Positions 28,159 to 35,604 of a stretch of DNA of 64,000 nucleotides are shown piece after piece. The DNA is from Meridianimaribacter flavus (lineage in GTDB: Bacteria; Bacteroidota; Bacteroidia; Flavobacteriales; Flavobacteriaceae). The stretch spans positions 558,001 through 622,000 of the forward strand of contig NZ_SOQZ01000001.1 of assembly GCF_004366715.1 (NCBI RefSeq), read 5' to 3'. The notes beneath the pieces were generated by a model, which was given only the letters and a program-made list of their open reading frames with translations, was not told the origin of the DNA and made no database searches. A program made the position numbers and the translations under genes. Position 1 is the stretch's first letter, and the number at the start of each line of letters is the position of its first letter.

Positions 28159-29031
28159 ATGATTATGACAAAAGTTGAAGATTTACTCGAACTTCTCAAT
28201 TTAAAATCCGTTGATGTAAATGTGTTTCAAGGGTATAATAAAACCGTAGGAAGCCCAAATGTGTTTGGTGGTCAGGTTTTGGCGCAGGCCATTAATGCAG
28301 CTTCACAAACCATAACTAATAATAGAGTTTTGCACTCTATGCATGCGTATTTTTTAGAAGCAGGAAATTTAGAACTTCCTATAATTTATAATGTGGCTTT
28401 GGTGAGAGATGGCGGAAGTTTTTCGGTACGTCGTGTCACTGCAGACCAAAACGGAAAAACCATTTTTATTCTTTCGGCATCGTTTCATAAAAAAGAAGAT
28501 GGCTATAATCATCAAATTGATATAAATACCAAGGTAAAGCAACCAGAAGAACTAATGAGTTGGACTGATATGCTAGAGCAATTTGGCGATGCGATTCCTA
28601 AAAAAACAAAAGGATTTATTGAAATTGAACGCCCAATTGAGTTTAAGCCTGTTGAGGTTGTAAATCCGTTTAATAAAGAAGATTTGCCACCTTTTACAAA
28701 CGTGTGGTTTAAATTAAAAGGCGACACAAGTAATTTGAATTTAGCATCAAAGCAGCAAATTTTAACATACGTTTCAGACTATAATATTCTGGCTGCTGCA
28801 ATGAATCGTCATGCTAGTAAAGCACATTGGGGAAATACGCAAACTGCTAGTTTAGATCACTCTATGTGGTATTTTAGAGATTTTGATTTTGACGATTGGT
28901 TGCTGTATTCTATTGAATCGCCTAATACATCAAATGCACGCGGATTCGCCAAAGGAAACATTTTTACACGCGACGGAAAACTTGTAGCTTCAGTGGCTCA
29001 AGAAGGGTTAATGCGTCCATTAAATAGCTAA
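28159..29031 (+). CDS. tesB: Acyl-CoA thioesterase II (TesB family)
   Basis: This 290-residue protein has the double hot-dog thioesterase pattern. VFGGQVLAQAINAAS is in the first half, HAYFLEAGN follows, and ASLDHSMWYFR in the second half carries the conserved Asp of the catalytic set. It hydrolyses acyl-CoA to free fatty acid and CoA in the cytosol. A second ATG at 28165 is an equally plausible start. The stop overlaps the next ATG by one base (TAATG), so it is probably cotranslated with the flavoprotein. Chain-length preference cannot be read. Confidence 0.93.
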   Translation: MIMTKVEDLLELLNLKSVDVNVFQGYNKTVGSPNVFGGQVLAQAINAASQTITNNRVLHSMHAYFLEAGNLELPIIYNVALVRDGGSFSVRRVTADQNGKTIFILSASFHKKEDGYNHQIDINTKVKQPEELMSWTDMLEQFGDAIPKKTKGFIEIERPIEFKPVEVVNPFNKEDLPPFTNVWFKLKGDTSNLNLASKQQILTYVSDYNILAAAMNRHASKAHWGNTQTASLDHSMWYFRDFDFDDWLLYSIESPNTSNARGFAKGNIFTRDGKLVASVAQEGLMRPLNS

Positions 29032-30260
29032 TGAAACATTACGACGTTATAATAATTGGAGGTGGTGCAGCAGGTTTTTTTGCGGCTATTAATTGTGCAG
29101 AACAAAACCCAAAGCTCAATATCTGCATTCTAGAAAAAAATAAAGAAGGCTTACAAAAGGTAAAAATTTCTGGAGGTGGTCGCTGCAATGTGACGCATGC
29201 AGAGTTTATTCCGCAGGAATTGGTAAATAATTATCCAAGAGGCGAAAAGGAGCTGTTAGGACCTTTTCATCAGTTTATGACAGGTGATACCATTGAGTGG
29301 TTTGATAAGCGCGGTGTGGCATTAAAGATAGAAGAAGATGGTCGTATGTTTCCAGTAACCGATTCGTCGCAAACCATTATAGACTGTTTTTTAAACGAAG
29401 CCCAAAAACTTCAAATAGACGTTTTGTACAGTCAAAATGTTCAGGATATTGAAATTTTAGAAGCGCAAGAGGTATTTCAAATTAAAACAAAAGACACCAA
29501 TTTTCAATGCGAAAAGCTACTAGTAGCCACAGGAAGTAGCGTGAAATTTTGGAAATTAATATCACAATTAGGACATACGATTGTGCAACCTGTTCCGTCA
29601 CTATTTACATTTAATATTAATGACAAACGTATTAAGAACATTCCAGGAGTTGTTGCTCAAGATGTAGAAGTTAACATATTAAAAATCGATTTATCATCGC
29701 AAGGACCTTTGCTTATTACGCATTGGGGAATGAGCGCACCTGCGATTTTAAAATTATCGGCTTTTGGCGCTGTGGAATTAGCAAAAATGGATTACAAATT
29801 TCAAATTGAAATTAATTTTATAAAGCAAGATTTTGAGAGTTGTTTAGATTATCTCAAAGCTATCAAACACGATTTTGGTAAAAAACTAGTTTATAAATTA
29901 CCACAGTTTGAATTGCCTAAACGCTTATGGCAGCAATTGGTTTTAGCGTCTGGTATGACTCAAGATACACGTTGGGCAGATGTAAATAAGCAAGAATTAG
30001 ACAGTCTTACAGAACAGTTAACACAAGCCGTTTTTGATGTCAATGGAAAAAGCACGTTTAAAGACGAATTTGTTACTGCAGGTGGTATCGATTTAAAAGA
30101 AGTCAATTTTAAAACGTTTAAAAGTAAGCGCGTTCCTAATTTGTATTTTGCTGGCGAAGTACTCAATGTAGATGCTATTACAGGTGGCTTTAATTTCCAA
30201 AATGCTTGGACAGGAGCTTTTATTGCTGCAAACACGATAGCCAAAAAAAGTCCCCTCTAA
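29031..30260 (+). CDS. YhiN/HI0933-type NAD(P)/FAD-dependent oxidoreductase
   Basis: This 409-residue protein has an N-terminal dinucleotide-binding motif (IIGGGAAGFFAA), the family signature VKISGGGRCNVTH and a C-terminal FAD segment (YFAGEVLNVDAITGGFNFQNA). These are typical of the HI0933/YhiN flavoprotein family, whose physiological substrate is mostly unknown. The last codons (KKSPL and the TAA stop) lie in the left hairpin of the element at 30251-30703, so the natural C-terminus may have been altered by that element. Confidence 0.9.
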   Translation: MKHYDVIIIGGGAAGFFAAINCAEQNPKLNICILEKNKEGLQKVKISGGGRCNVTHAEFIPQELVNNYPRGEKELLGPFHQFMTGDTIEWFDKRGVALKIEEDGRMFPVTDSSQTIIDCFLNEAQKLQIDVLYSQNVQDIEILEAQEVFQIKTKDTNFQCEKLLVATGSSVKFWKLISQLGHTIVQPVPSLFTFNINDKRIKNIPGVVAQDVEVNILKIDLSSQGPLLITHWGMSAPAILKLSAFGAVELAKMDYKFQIEINFIKQDFESCLDYLKAIKHDFGKKLVYKLPQFELPKRLWQQLVLASGMTQDTRWADVNKQELDSLTEQLTQAVFDVNGKSTFKDEFVTAGGIDLKEVNFKTFKSKRVPNLYFAGEVLNVDAITGGFNFQNAWTGAFIAANTIAKKSPL

Positions 30261-30283
30261 AAAGAGGGGATTAGGGGTGTGTT
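30251..30283 (+). repeat. Left inverted hairpin repeat of the DUF559 element
   Basis: Perfect 8-base stem TCCCCTCT (30251-30258) / AGAGGGGA (30263-30270) with an AAAA loop, followed by TTAGGGGTGTGTT. The right repeat at 30668-30703 is its inverted counterpart with the same stem and loop lengths. The stop codon of the upstream gene lies in the left arm and loop. Confidence 0.8.
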
Positions 30284-30301
30284 CATATAAATTAGTTTCG
30301 A

Positions 30302-30697
30302 ATGAAAATTTATTACAATCCAAAACTTAAAGAATTAGCAAGGCAACTTCGGAATAACGCTACAAAGTCAGAAATTAAACTTTGGACTTATTTACGCAGA
30401 AGCCAGATGTATGGATACGATTTTCATAGACAAAAGCCTATTGATGAATACATCGTTGATTTCTTTTGTAATAAATTACAATTAGCTATTGAGTGTGATG
30501 GCTATTCTCATGAAATATTAGAGGTTTATGAAAAGGATGTGAAAAAGACAAAACGATTGAATGATTTAGGGGTTTATGTTTTGCGTTTTTCTGATTTTCA
30601 AATCATGAATGATATTGATAATGTTATTAGAGCAATTGAAGATTATATTCTTAAATTTGAAGAAAATAATACACCTCCCTTAATCCCTCCTTTCTAG
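30302..30697 (+). CDS. DUF559 / Vsr-like endonuclease-fold protein
   Basis: This 131-residue cytosolic protein starts MKIYYNPKLKELARQLRNNA and matches the DUF559 family, related to very-short-patch-repair-type endonucleases. The putative active-site strand pair is YIVDFFC (Asp53) and LAIECDGYSH (Glu64, Asp66, His70). A final strand, GVYVLRFSDFQI, also fits the PD-(D/E)xK-like fold. The last residues (TPPLIPPF) and the TAG stop are encoded by the right hairpin repeat. The gene is alone between two inverted hairpin repeats, with no methylase or partner. Cellular function is unknown; a role in moving or processing the repeats is a hypothesis. Confidence 0.85.
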   Translation: MKIYYNPKLKELARQLRNNATKSEIKLWTYLRRSQMYGYDFHRQKPIDEYIVDFFCNKLQLAIECDGYSHEILEVYEKDVKKTKRLNDLGVYVLRFSDFQIMNDIDNVIRAIEDYILKFEENNTPPLIPPF

Positions 30698-30703
30698 GAG
30701 GGA
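30668..30703 (-). repeat. Right inverted hairpin repeat of the DUF559 element
   Basis: On the plus strand the stem is TCCCTCCT (30684-30691) / AGGAGGGA (30696-30703) with a TTCT loop. Read on the minus strand the hairpin is followed by TTAAGGGAGGTGTATT, matching the tail of the left repeat (TTAGGGGTGTGTT). Two stem positions differ from the left copy with compensating changes that keep all 8 pairs. Confidence 0.8.
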
Positions 30704-30711
30704 AATAAAAT

Positions 30712-31236
30712 ATGAAATATATAGCATTACTTCGTGGTATTAACGTATCGGGACACAAGAAAATCCCGATGGCAGAATTACGAACACTATTAACAGATTC
30801 TGGTTTAGAAAATGTGCAAACTTATATTCAGACAGGTAACGTCATTTTTGATGCGGCTGCATCTGCTGAAATACTTAAAAATCAAATAGAAGTTGCTGTA
30901 AAAAATCATTTTGGCTTTGATGTGCCTGTTTTGGTAATAACGCCTAAAGTACTGCGACAAATTTTTAATGATTGTCCTTTTTCTGAAGAAAAAAAGCAAA
31001 ACAGCTATTTCTCATTATTATATGATGCGCCAAAACAAGAATTGATTGATGCTGTTGTAGAAATAAAATACCCAAACGAAGAAGTTTCAATAACCAAAAA
31101 CTGTATTTATTTTTACTGTTCTACAGGTTATGGGAAAACCAAATACAACAATAATTTCTTCGAAAAGAAATTAAATGTCACAGCAACTGCTAGAAACTAT
31201 AAAACAATGCTAAAGTTGTTATCTTTGTCGGAATAA
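30712..31236 (+). CDS. DUF1697 family protein
   Basis: This 174-residue cytosolic protein has the family hallmarks YIALLRGINVSGHKKIPMAELR near the start, then QTYIQTGNVIF. The length is normal. The biochemical role of DUF1697 is not established and no catalytic residues are evident. It begins 8 bases after the right hairpin repeat. A promoter box for mvaD overlaps its last codons. Confidence 0.88.
   Translation: MKYIALLRGINVSGHKKIPMAELRTLLTDSGLENVQTYIQTGNVIFDAAASAEILKNQIEVAVKNHFGFDVPVLVITPKVLRQIFNDCPFSEEKKQNSYFSLLYDAPKQELIDAVVEIKYPNEEVSITKNCIYFYCSTGYGKTKYNNNFFEKKLNVTATARNYKTMLKLLSLSE
31220..31227 (+). promoter_or_regulatory. TATCTTTG promoter box for mvaD
   Basis: TATCTTTG is a full match to TAnnTTTG. 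It lies within the last codons of the DUF1697 gene and 18 bases before ATG 31246. The mevalonate genes may therefore be transcribed independently of the upstream gene. Confidence 0.5.
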
Positions 31237-31245
31237 TTAGAGATA

Positions 31246-32328
31246 ATGACCGAACAAGATTTTATTCCAAAGCCATATACAAACACTTTAAAACAAGGAA
31301 AAGTCACTTGGGAATCGCCTAGTAACATAGCCTTGGTGAAATATTGGGGAAAACGCGATCCGCAAATTCCAGAGAATCCATCTATAAGTTTTACGTTAAG
31401 TCAATGCAAAACCATAACAACACTATCATACAAGCAAAAGGAGGTAACTAGCGATTTTTCGTTTGATGTGTTTTTAGATGGTGAAAAAAAAGATGCTTTT
31501 AAACCAAAAATTGAAACATTTTTTAAGCGTGTTGAGCAATATGTGCCGTTTTTAAAGGATTTTCATTTTACTATTGAAACAAAAAACACGTTTCCGCATA
31601 GTTCAGGAATTGCATCATCTGCTTCAGGAATGAGTGCTTTGGCATTGTGTTTAATGAGTGTTGAAAAACTGTTTAATACAGAAATGTCTAATACGTTTTT
31701 TAATCAAAAAGCATCGTTTTTGGCGCGTTTAGGTTCTGGTTCGGCATGCAGAAGTGTGGAAGGTGATTTGATTGTTTGGGGACACACAAAACACGTAGCT
31801 GAAAGCAGTGATTTGTTTGGAGTGAAATATCCTTATACAGTTCACGATAATTTTAAGAACTATCAAGATACCATCTTGTTGATTGATAAAGGCGAAAAAC
31901 AAGTAAGTAGTACAGTTGGTCATAATTTAATGCATAATCATCCGTATGCTGCAAGTCGATTTCAGCAAGCTCACGATAATCTTGAAAAGCTAAAACCAAT
32001 TCTAGAAGCTGGCGATATAAAAGGATTTATCAACCTAATGGAAAGCGAAGCGTTAACATTGCACGGGATGATGATGACTAGCAATCCGTATTACATTTTA
32101 ATGAAACCAAACACTTTGGAAGTGATTAATCGTATTTGGAAGTTTAGAGAAGATACAGGTTTACATATTGGTTTTACGTTAGATGCAGGTGCCAATGTTC
32201 ATATATTATATCCAGAATCTGAAAAAGTAGAAATTCTTAACTTTATTGAAAACGAATTAGTTGCATATTGTAAAAATGGCGAATATATTTGCGACCAAAT
32301 TGGTTTTGGAGCGAACCAAATAGAATAA
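31246..32328 (+). CDS. mvaD: Diphosphomevalonate decarboxylase
   Basis: This 360-residue GHMP-superfamily enzyme has the family signature SPSNIALVKYWGKRD near residue 25, the ATP-binding stretch SSGIASSASGMSALA and LGSGSACRSVEGDLIVWG. The conserved LDAGANVHILYP segment lies near the C-terminus. It decarboxylates mevalonate 5-diphosphate with ATP to give isopentenyl diphosphate, the last step of the mevalonate pathway. Mevalonate kinase follows after 38 bases. The other pathway enzymes are at 50260-52466. Confidence 0.95.
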   Translation: MTEQDFIPKPYTNTLKQGKVTWESPSNIALVKYWGKRDPQIPENPSISFTLSQCKTITTLSYKQKEVTSDFSFDVFLDGEKKDAFKPKIETFFKRVEQYVPFLKDFHFTIETKNTFPHSSGIASSASGMSALALCLMSVEKLFNTEMSNTFFNQKASFLARLGSGSACRSVEGDLIVWGHTKHVAESSDLFGVKYPYTVHDNFKNYQDTILLIDKGEKQVSSTVGHNLMHNHPYAASRFQQAHDNLEKLKPILEAGDIKGFINLMESEALTLHGMMMTSNPYYILMKPNTLEVINRIWKFREDTGLHIGFTLDAGANVHILYPESEKVEILNFIENELVAYCKNGEYICDQIGFGANQIE

Positions 32329-32366
32329 TTAATCGTATATTTACATAGTAGATTGCTGTTGAAACT

Positions 32367-33296
32367 ATGAAAGGACCACTTTTTTACTCAAAAATCCTAC
32401 TTTTTGGAGAATATGGAATCATTAAAGATTCCAAAGGATTGTCTATTCCGTATAATTTTTATAATGGAGCTTTAAAAGTAGCATCAGAACTTACTAATGA
32501 AGCAAAAGCATCTAATGACGCTTTAAAACGATTTGCTGATTATTTAGAGCAAGTAGATGCTGAATTAGTGACTTTTGATATTGAAGCATTAAAGCAAGAT
32601 ATTGCTAACGGAATGTATTTTGACTCGTCAATACCACAAGGTTATGGTGTAGGAAGTAGTGGTGCACTTGTTGCAGCGATTTACGATAAATATGCTCATG
32701 ATAAAATAACCGTTTTAGAGAATTTAACACGTGAAAAGTTATTGCAGCTTAAAGCTATTTTCTCTGAAATGGAATCCTTTTTCCATGGAAAATCTTCTGG
32801 ATTAGATCCATTAAACAGTTATTTGAGTTTGCCAATTCTTATCAATTCAAAAGATAATATTGAAGCAACAGGTATACCTTCGCAAAAAGTAGACGGTAAA
32901 GGTGCTGTCTTTTTATTAGATAGTGGTGTTGTAGGAGAAACAGCTCCTATGGTAAGTATTTTTATGGAAAACATGAAGCAAGAAGGTTTCCGTAATATGC
33001 TTAAAGACCAATTTATAAAACATACCGATGCTTGTGTTGAAGACTTCTTAAAAGGTGATATTAAATCATTGTTTAATAATACGAAGCAATTGTCTAAAGT
33101 GGTTTTAAATCATTTTAAACCTATGATTCCAAAGCAATTTCACGAACTATGGAAGAAAGGTTTAGAAACCAATGATTACTACTTAAAGCTTTGCGGTTCT
33201 GGTGGTGGAGGCTATATTTTAGGTTTCACTGAAGACATTAATAAAGCCAAAAAAGCGTTAGAAGGTTATAAACTAGAAGTGGTTTATAATTTTTAA
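32367..33296 (+). CDS. mvk: Mevalonate kinase (GHMP family)
   Basis: This 309-residue cytosolic kinase opens with FYSKILLFGEYGIIKDSKG, the substrate-binding start of mevalonate kinases. The phosphate-binding loop is PQGYGVGSSGALVAA. FHGKSSGLDPLNSYLSLP carries the conserved Asp of this family, and LCGSGGGGYILGF is the third GHMP motif. It phosphorylates mevalonate at O5. It sits between mvaD and the prenyltransferase gene. Assignment as mevalonate rather than phosphomevalonate kinase rests on these motifs and on the GYDIA kinase elsewhere in the window. Confidence 0.88.
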   Translation: MKGPLFYSKILLFGEYGIIKDSKGLSIPYNFYNGALKVASELTNEAKASNDALKRFADYLEQVDAELVTFDIEALKQDIANGMYFDSSIPQGYGVGSSGALVAAIYDKYAHDKITVLENLTREKLLQLKAIFSEMESFFHGKSSGLDPLNSYLSLPILINSKDNIEATGIPSQKVDGKGAVFLLDSGVVGETAPMVSIFMENMKQEGFRNMLKDQFIKHTDACVEDFLKGDIKSLFNNTKQLSKVVLNHFKPMIPKQFHELWKKGLETNDYYLKLCGSGGGGYILGFTEDINKAKKALEGYKLEVVYNF

Positions 33297-33307
33297 TACA
33301 CATTTTT

Positions 33308-33335
33308 GTCATTCTGAACTTGTTTTAGAATCTCA
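33308..33335. repeat. REP-like palindrome, GTCATTCTGAAC type
   Basis: The sequence starts GTCATTCTGAAC and ends TTAGAATCTCA, with short arms ATTCT/AGAAT. It shares the GTCATTC opening with the first unit at 4274-4299 but belongs to a different subtype. It lies in the 51-base gap before the prenyltransferase gene. Repeats of this kind recur between genes in flavobacteria as far as I recall. Confidence 0.5.
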
Positions 33336-33347
33336 CTTTCAATTTCT

Positions 33348-34262
33348 ATGCTAACCAGAAAACAAAAACATATCCTACTTAAGTTTTTCAGTATGTTTTC
33401 TGTGATTAGAGGCTATAATATTTTGGTTGTAGTAATTGCGCAGTATTTAGCATCCATTTACATTTTAGCACATGATAAACCAGTAAAGGAAGTTGTTCTA
33501 GACCTTAATTTATTAATGCTTGTACTTGCATCGGCAGCTGCTATTGCTGGAGGTTATATTATTAACAATTTCTACGATTCTGAAAAGGATTTAATCAATA
33601 GGCCAAGAAAAACGATGTTAGACAGATTAGTGAGTCAAAACACGAAGCTATCATTCTATTTTGTGCTTAATTTCATTGCTGTTATTTTGGCTAGTTACGT
33701 GTCATTTAGAGCGGTAGTATTCTTTTCGGTGTATATTTTTGCAATTTGGTTTTACTCTCATAAATTAAAAAAGTTACCGTTTATTGGTAACTTGGTTTCT
33801 GCTATTTTAACCATTACACCTTTCTTTGTCATTTTTGTATACTATAAAAACTTTGAGCACGTAGTTTTTGTGCATGCTATGTTTTTGTTTTTAGTGATTT
33901 CTATGCGTGAGCTTACAAAAGATTTAGAAAATCTTCAGGGAGATATGGCTCAAGACTATCATACTATTCCTGTGGTGTATGGCGAAAAAGCTTCAAAATT
34001 AATGCTCACTGTTTTAAGTGTTTTGACATTAGTGCCTACGCTGCTGCTTATTTTTCAGTATCAAGTAGGAAAAATGAGTTATTACTTTTATGTAAGTATT
34101 GTGTTGCTTTTAGTGTTTGTTGTAATGCTATGGAAATCAAATTCAAAATCACAATACTTAATTCTTCATAATATTTTAAAGCTTATTATAGTTTTAGGAG
34201 TCATTAGTATTCCTTTGATTGATATTGGCTTAGTACTTAATAAAATCACTTTTATTCGATAA
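33348..34262 (+). CDS. UbiA-family prenyltransferase, geranylgeranylglycerol-phosphate synthase-like
   Basis: This 304-residue integral membrane protein has about eight or nine hydrophobic helices. The first Asp motif is NNFYDSEKDLINRP, binding prenyl diphosphate through magnesium. The second is in MRELTKDLENLQGDMAQD. The family transfers prenyl chains to aromatic or glycerol-phosphate acceptors. Homologues in flavobacteria are often labelled geranylgeranylglycerol-phosphate geranylgeranyltransferase, an archaeal lipid activity; the true acceptor here is not known. Its place beside mvaD and mvk fits use of mevalonate-derived isoprenoid. Confidence 0.82.
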   Translation: MLTRKQKHILLKFFSMFSVIRGYNILVVVIAQYLASIYILAHDKPVKEVVLDLNLLMLVLASAAAIAGGYIINNFYDSEKDLINRPRKTMLDRLVSQNTKLSFYFVLNFIAVILASYVSFRAVVFFSVYIFAIWFYSHKLKKLPFIGNLVSAILTITPFFVIFVYYKNFEHVVFVHAMFLFLVISMRELTKDLENLQGDMAQDYHTIPVVYGEKASKLMLTVLSVLTLVPTLLLIFQYQVGKMSYYFYVSIVLLLVFVVMLWKSNSKSQYLILHNILKLIIVLGVISIPLIDIGLVLNKITFIR

Positions 34263-34278
34263 GCAATAATTTATCGTA

Positions 34279-34286
34279 TATCTTTG
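34279..34286 (+). promoter_or_regulatory. TATCTTTG promoter box for the pseudouridine-synthase-like gene
   Basis: TATCTTTG followed by CAGC is an excellent match to the Bacteroidota -7 element. It lies 51 bases before ATG 34338, so the predicted leader is about 45 bases. Confidence 0.6.
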
Positions 34287-34337
34287 CAGCAAAATTTAGT
34301 TTAATTAATACAATTTCCGTTTTAGCGGAATAAAGAT

Positions 34338-35207
34338 ATGAGCAGAAAGCAAGGTACAGGAGGAAGCAAAAGACCATCAGGTAGAGGACAAAGACACAAC
34401 CAAGGAACTCGATCTGGAAGAGGAGGAAACAACTCTGGAGGAAAAAGCTATGCAAGAGGAAATGCTCCTATGAAAAAGAAAAACACCACAAAGGCGTCAG
34501 CAGATGAAATACGCTTAAATAAATACATTGCCAATTCAGGTATGTGTTCTCGTCGTGAAGCTGATGAGCATATTGCAATTGGTTTGGTAACTGTAAATGG
34601 AAAAGTAGTTACCGAAATGGGCTATAAAGTGCAACTTGATGACGATGTACGTTATGATGGAGCACGCATTACACCTGAGAAAAAAACATATGTTTTACTT
34701 AATAAACCTAAGGGTTTTGCTACAACCACTAGCGAAGGCAAAGGACGTACAGTAATGGACTTGGTAGCAAATGCAACTAGCGCACGTATTAAACCTATTG
34801 GACGTTTAGGTAGAAACTCAACAGGATTATTGTTGTTTACCAATGATGAAACTGTGGTTAAAAAATTCACCAATTCTAAAAATGGTGTAACACGCTTATT
34901 TCAAATAGAACTAGATAAAAACTTAAAATTTGAAGACTTAAAAGCTATTCAAGACGGTTTGAAGGTTGACGGAAAAGAAATATATGTTGAAGAAGTTAGC
35001 TATATTGAAGGTGAATCAAAAAATCAAATAGGGTTAAAAATTAAAAATACAGGAAACACAGTAATAAGAACCATCTTTGATCATTTAAAATATAATATCA
35101 TTAAAATTGATTGTGTAGCGATTGCACATCTTACCAAAAAAGACATTCCTCGTGGTCACTGGAAACACCTTACAATTCAGGAAATCAACACCTTAAAGAT
35201 GTTGTAG
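34338..35207 (+). CDS. RsuA/RluB-family pseudouridine synthase homologue, probably catalytically inactive
   Basis: This protein has 289 residues. Residues 1-50 are a Gly/Arg/Lys-rich tail (SGRGQRHNQGTRSGRGGNN). An S4 RNA-binding domain follows (IRLNKYIANSGMCSRREAD), then the pseudouridine-synthase fold. The catalytic motif, normally GRLD-x-x-S/T, reads GRLGRNSTGLLLFTND: the essential Asp is Gly158. The conserved active-site Tyr of the next motif is Phe188 (RLFQIEL). The C-terminal RxVRRxFEHLGY motif is degraded to NTVIRTIFDHLKYN. The S4 domain and overall length are intact, so this is probably an RNA-binding pseudoenzyme rather than a broken gene. It has its own promoter box. Confidence 0.85.
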   Translation: MSRKQGTGGSKRPSGRGQRHNQGTRSGRGGNNSGGKSYARGNAPMKKKNTTKASADEIRLNKYIANSGMCSRREADEHIAIGLVTVNGKVVTEMGYKVQLDDDVRYDGARITPEKKTYVLLNKPKGFATTTSEGKGRTVMDLVANATSARIKPIGRLGRNSTGLLLFTNDETVVKKFTNSKNGVTRLFQIELDKNLKFEDLKAIQDGLKVDGKEIYVEEVSYIEGESKNQIGLKIKNTGNTVIRTIFDHLKYNIIKIDCVAIAHLTKKDIPRGHWKHLTIQEINTLKML

Positions 35208-35210
35208 TTA

Positions 35211-35244
35211 AAAAGTTTAAAAAAAATAAAAAAAAACTTTTTTT
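35211..35244 (+). terminator. AT-rich terminator-like hairpin after the pseudouridine-synthase gene
   Basis: Arms AAAAGTTT (35211-35218) and AAACTTTT (35234-35241) are followed by a T-run. The stem is AT-only apart from one G-C pair, so strength is doubtful. It lies 4 bases after the stop. Confidence 0.4.
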
Positions 35245-35604
35245 ATAAAAAAAATGTATTTCATTTGCAGTGCATTTAGCTGAACAAATTGAAATCTGTT
35301 TTTACGTTCGGGTTTTTGAACATCAGGAAGTCATATTCAAAAACTGCTTATAGGTTAAGTAACCGAATTTTAGAGCTAACTTCCGCTTACTACATCGTTA
35401 TGAGCCAACATTTGTATGGCTTCATTCCTACAACCCATCCTCAAATACAAGTTTGATATACATTAATTTGTTGTTATCTTAATGTCGAATTCCAGAATAA
35501 TTCACATTTTTAAATTTTAAAACATAATGTAACCAATTGATTTTGCTATTTTATATGGCATTATTGATTAACTTGTCTCAAAAGAGTAAAAACAAAACAA
35601 AAAC
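35245..35604. other. Long non-coding gap upstream of speA, with unexplained structured section
   Basis: This is the only gene-free stretch over 300 bases. The section 35275-35450 is richer in G and C than its flanks and contains short inverted pieces: AGCCA (35403-35407) / TGGCT (35417-35421), and GAGCTAAC matched by GTTATGAGC. Read on the minus strand it loosely recalls an attC-like or dispersed intergenic repeat, but I cannot confirm that. 35450-35604 is AT-rich and should hold the speA promoter, though no clean TAnnTTTG box was found. No riboswitch class was recognised. Confidence 0.4.

Noticed and set aside
30251-30270. Left hairpin as a simple terminator of the flavoprotein gene
   Set aside because: It has no T-run after the stem, and the matching inverted copy downstream explains it better as a repeat.
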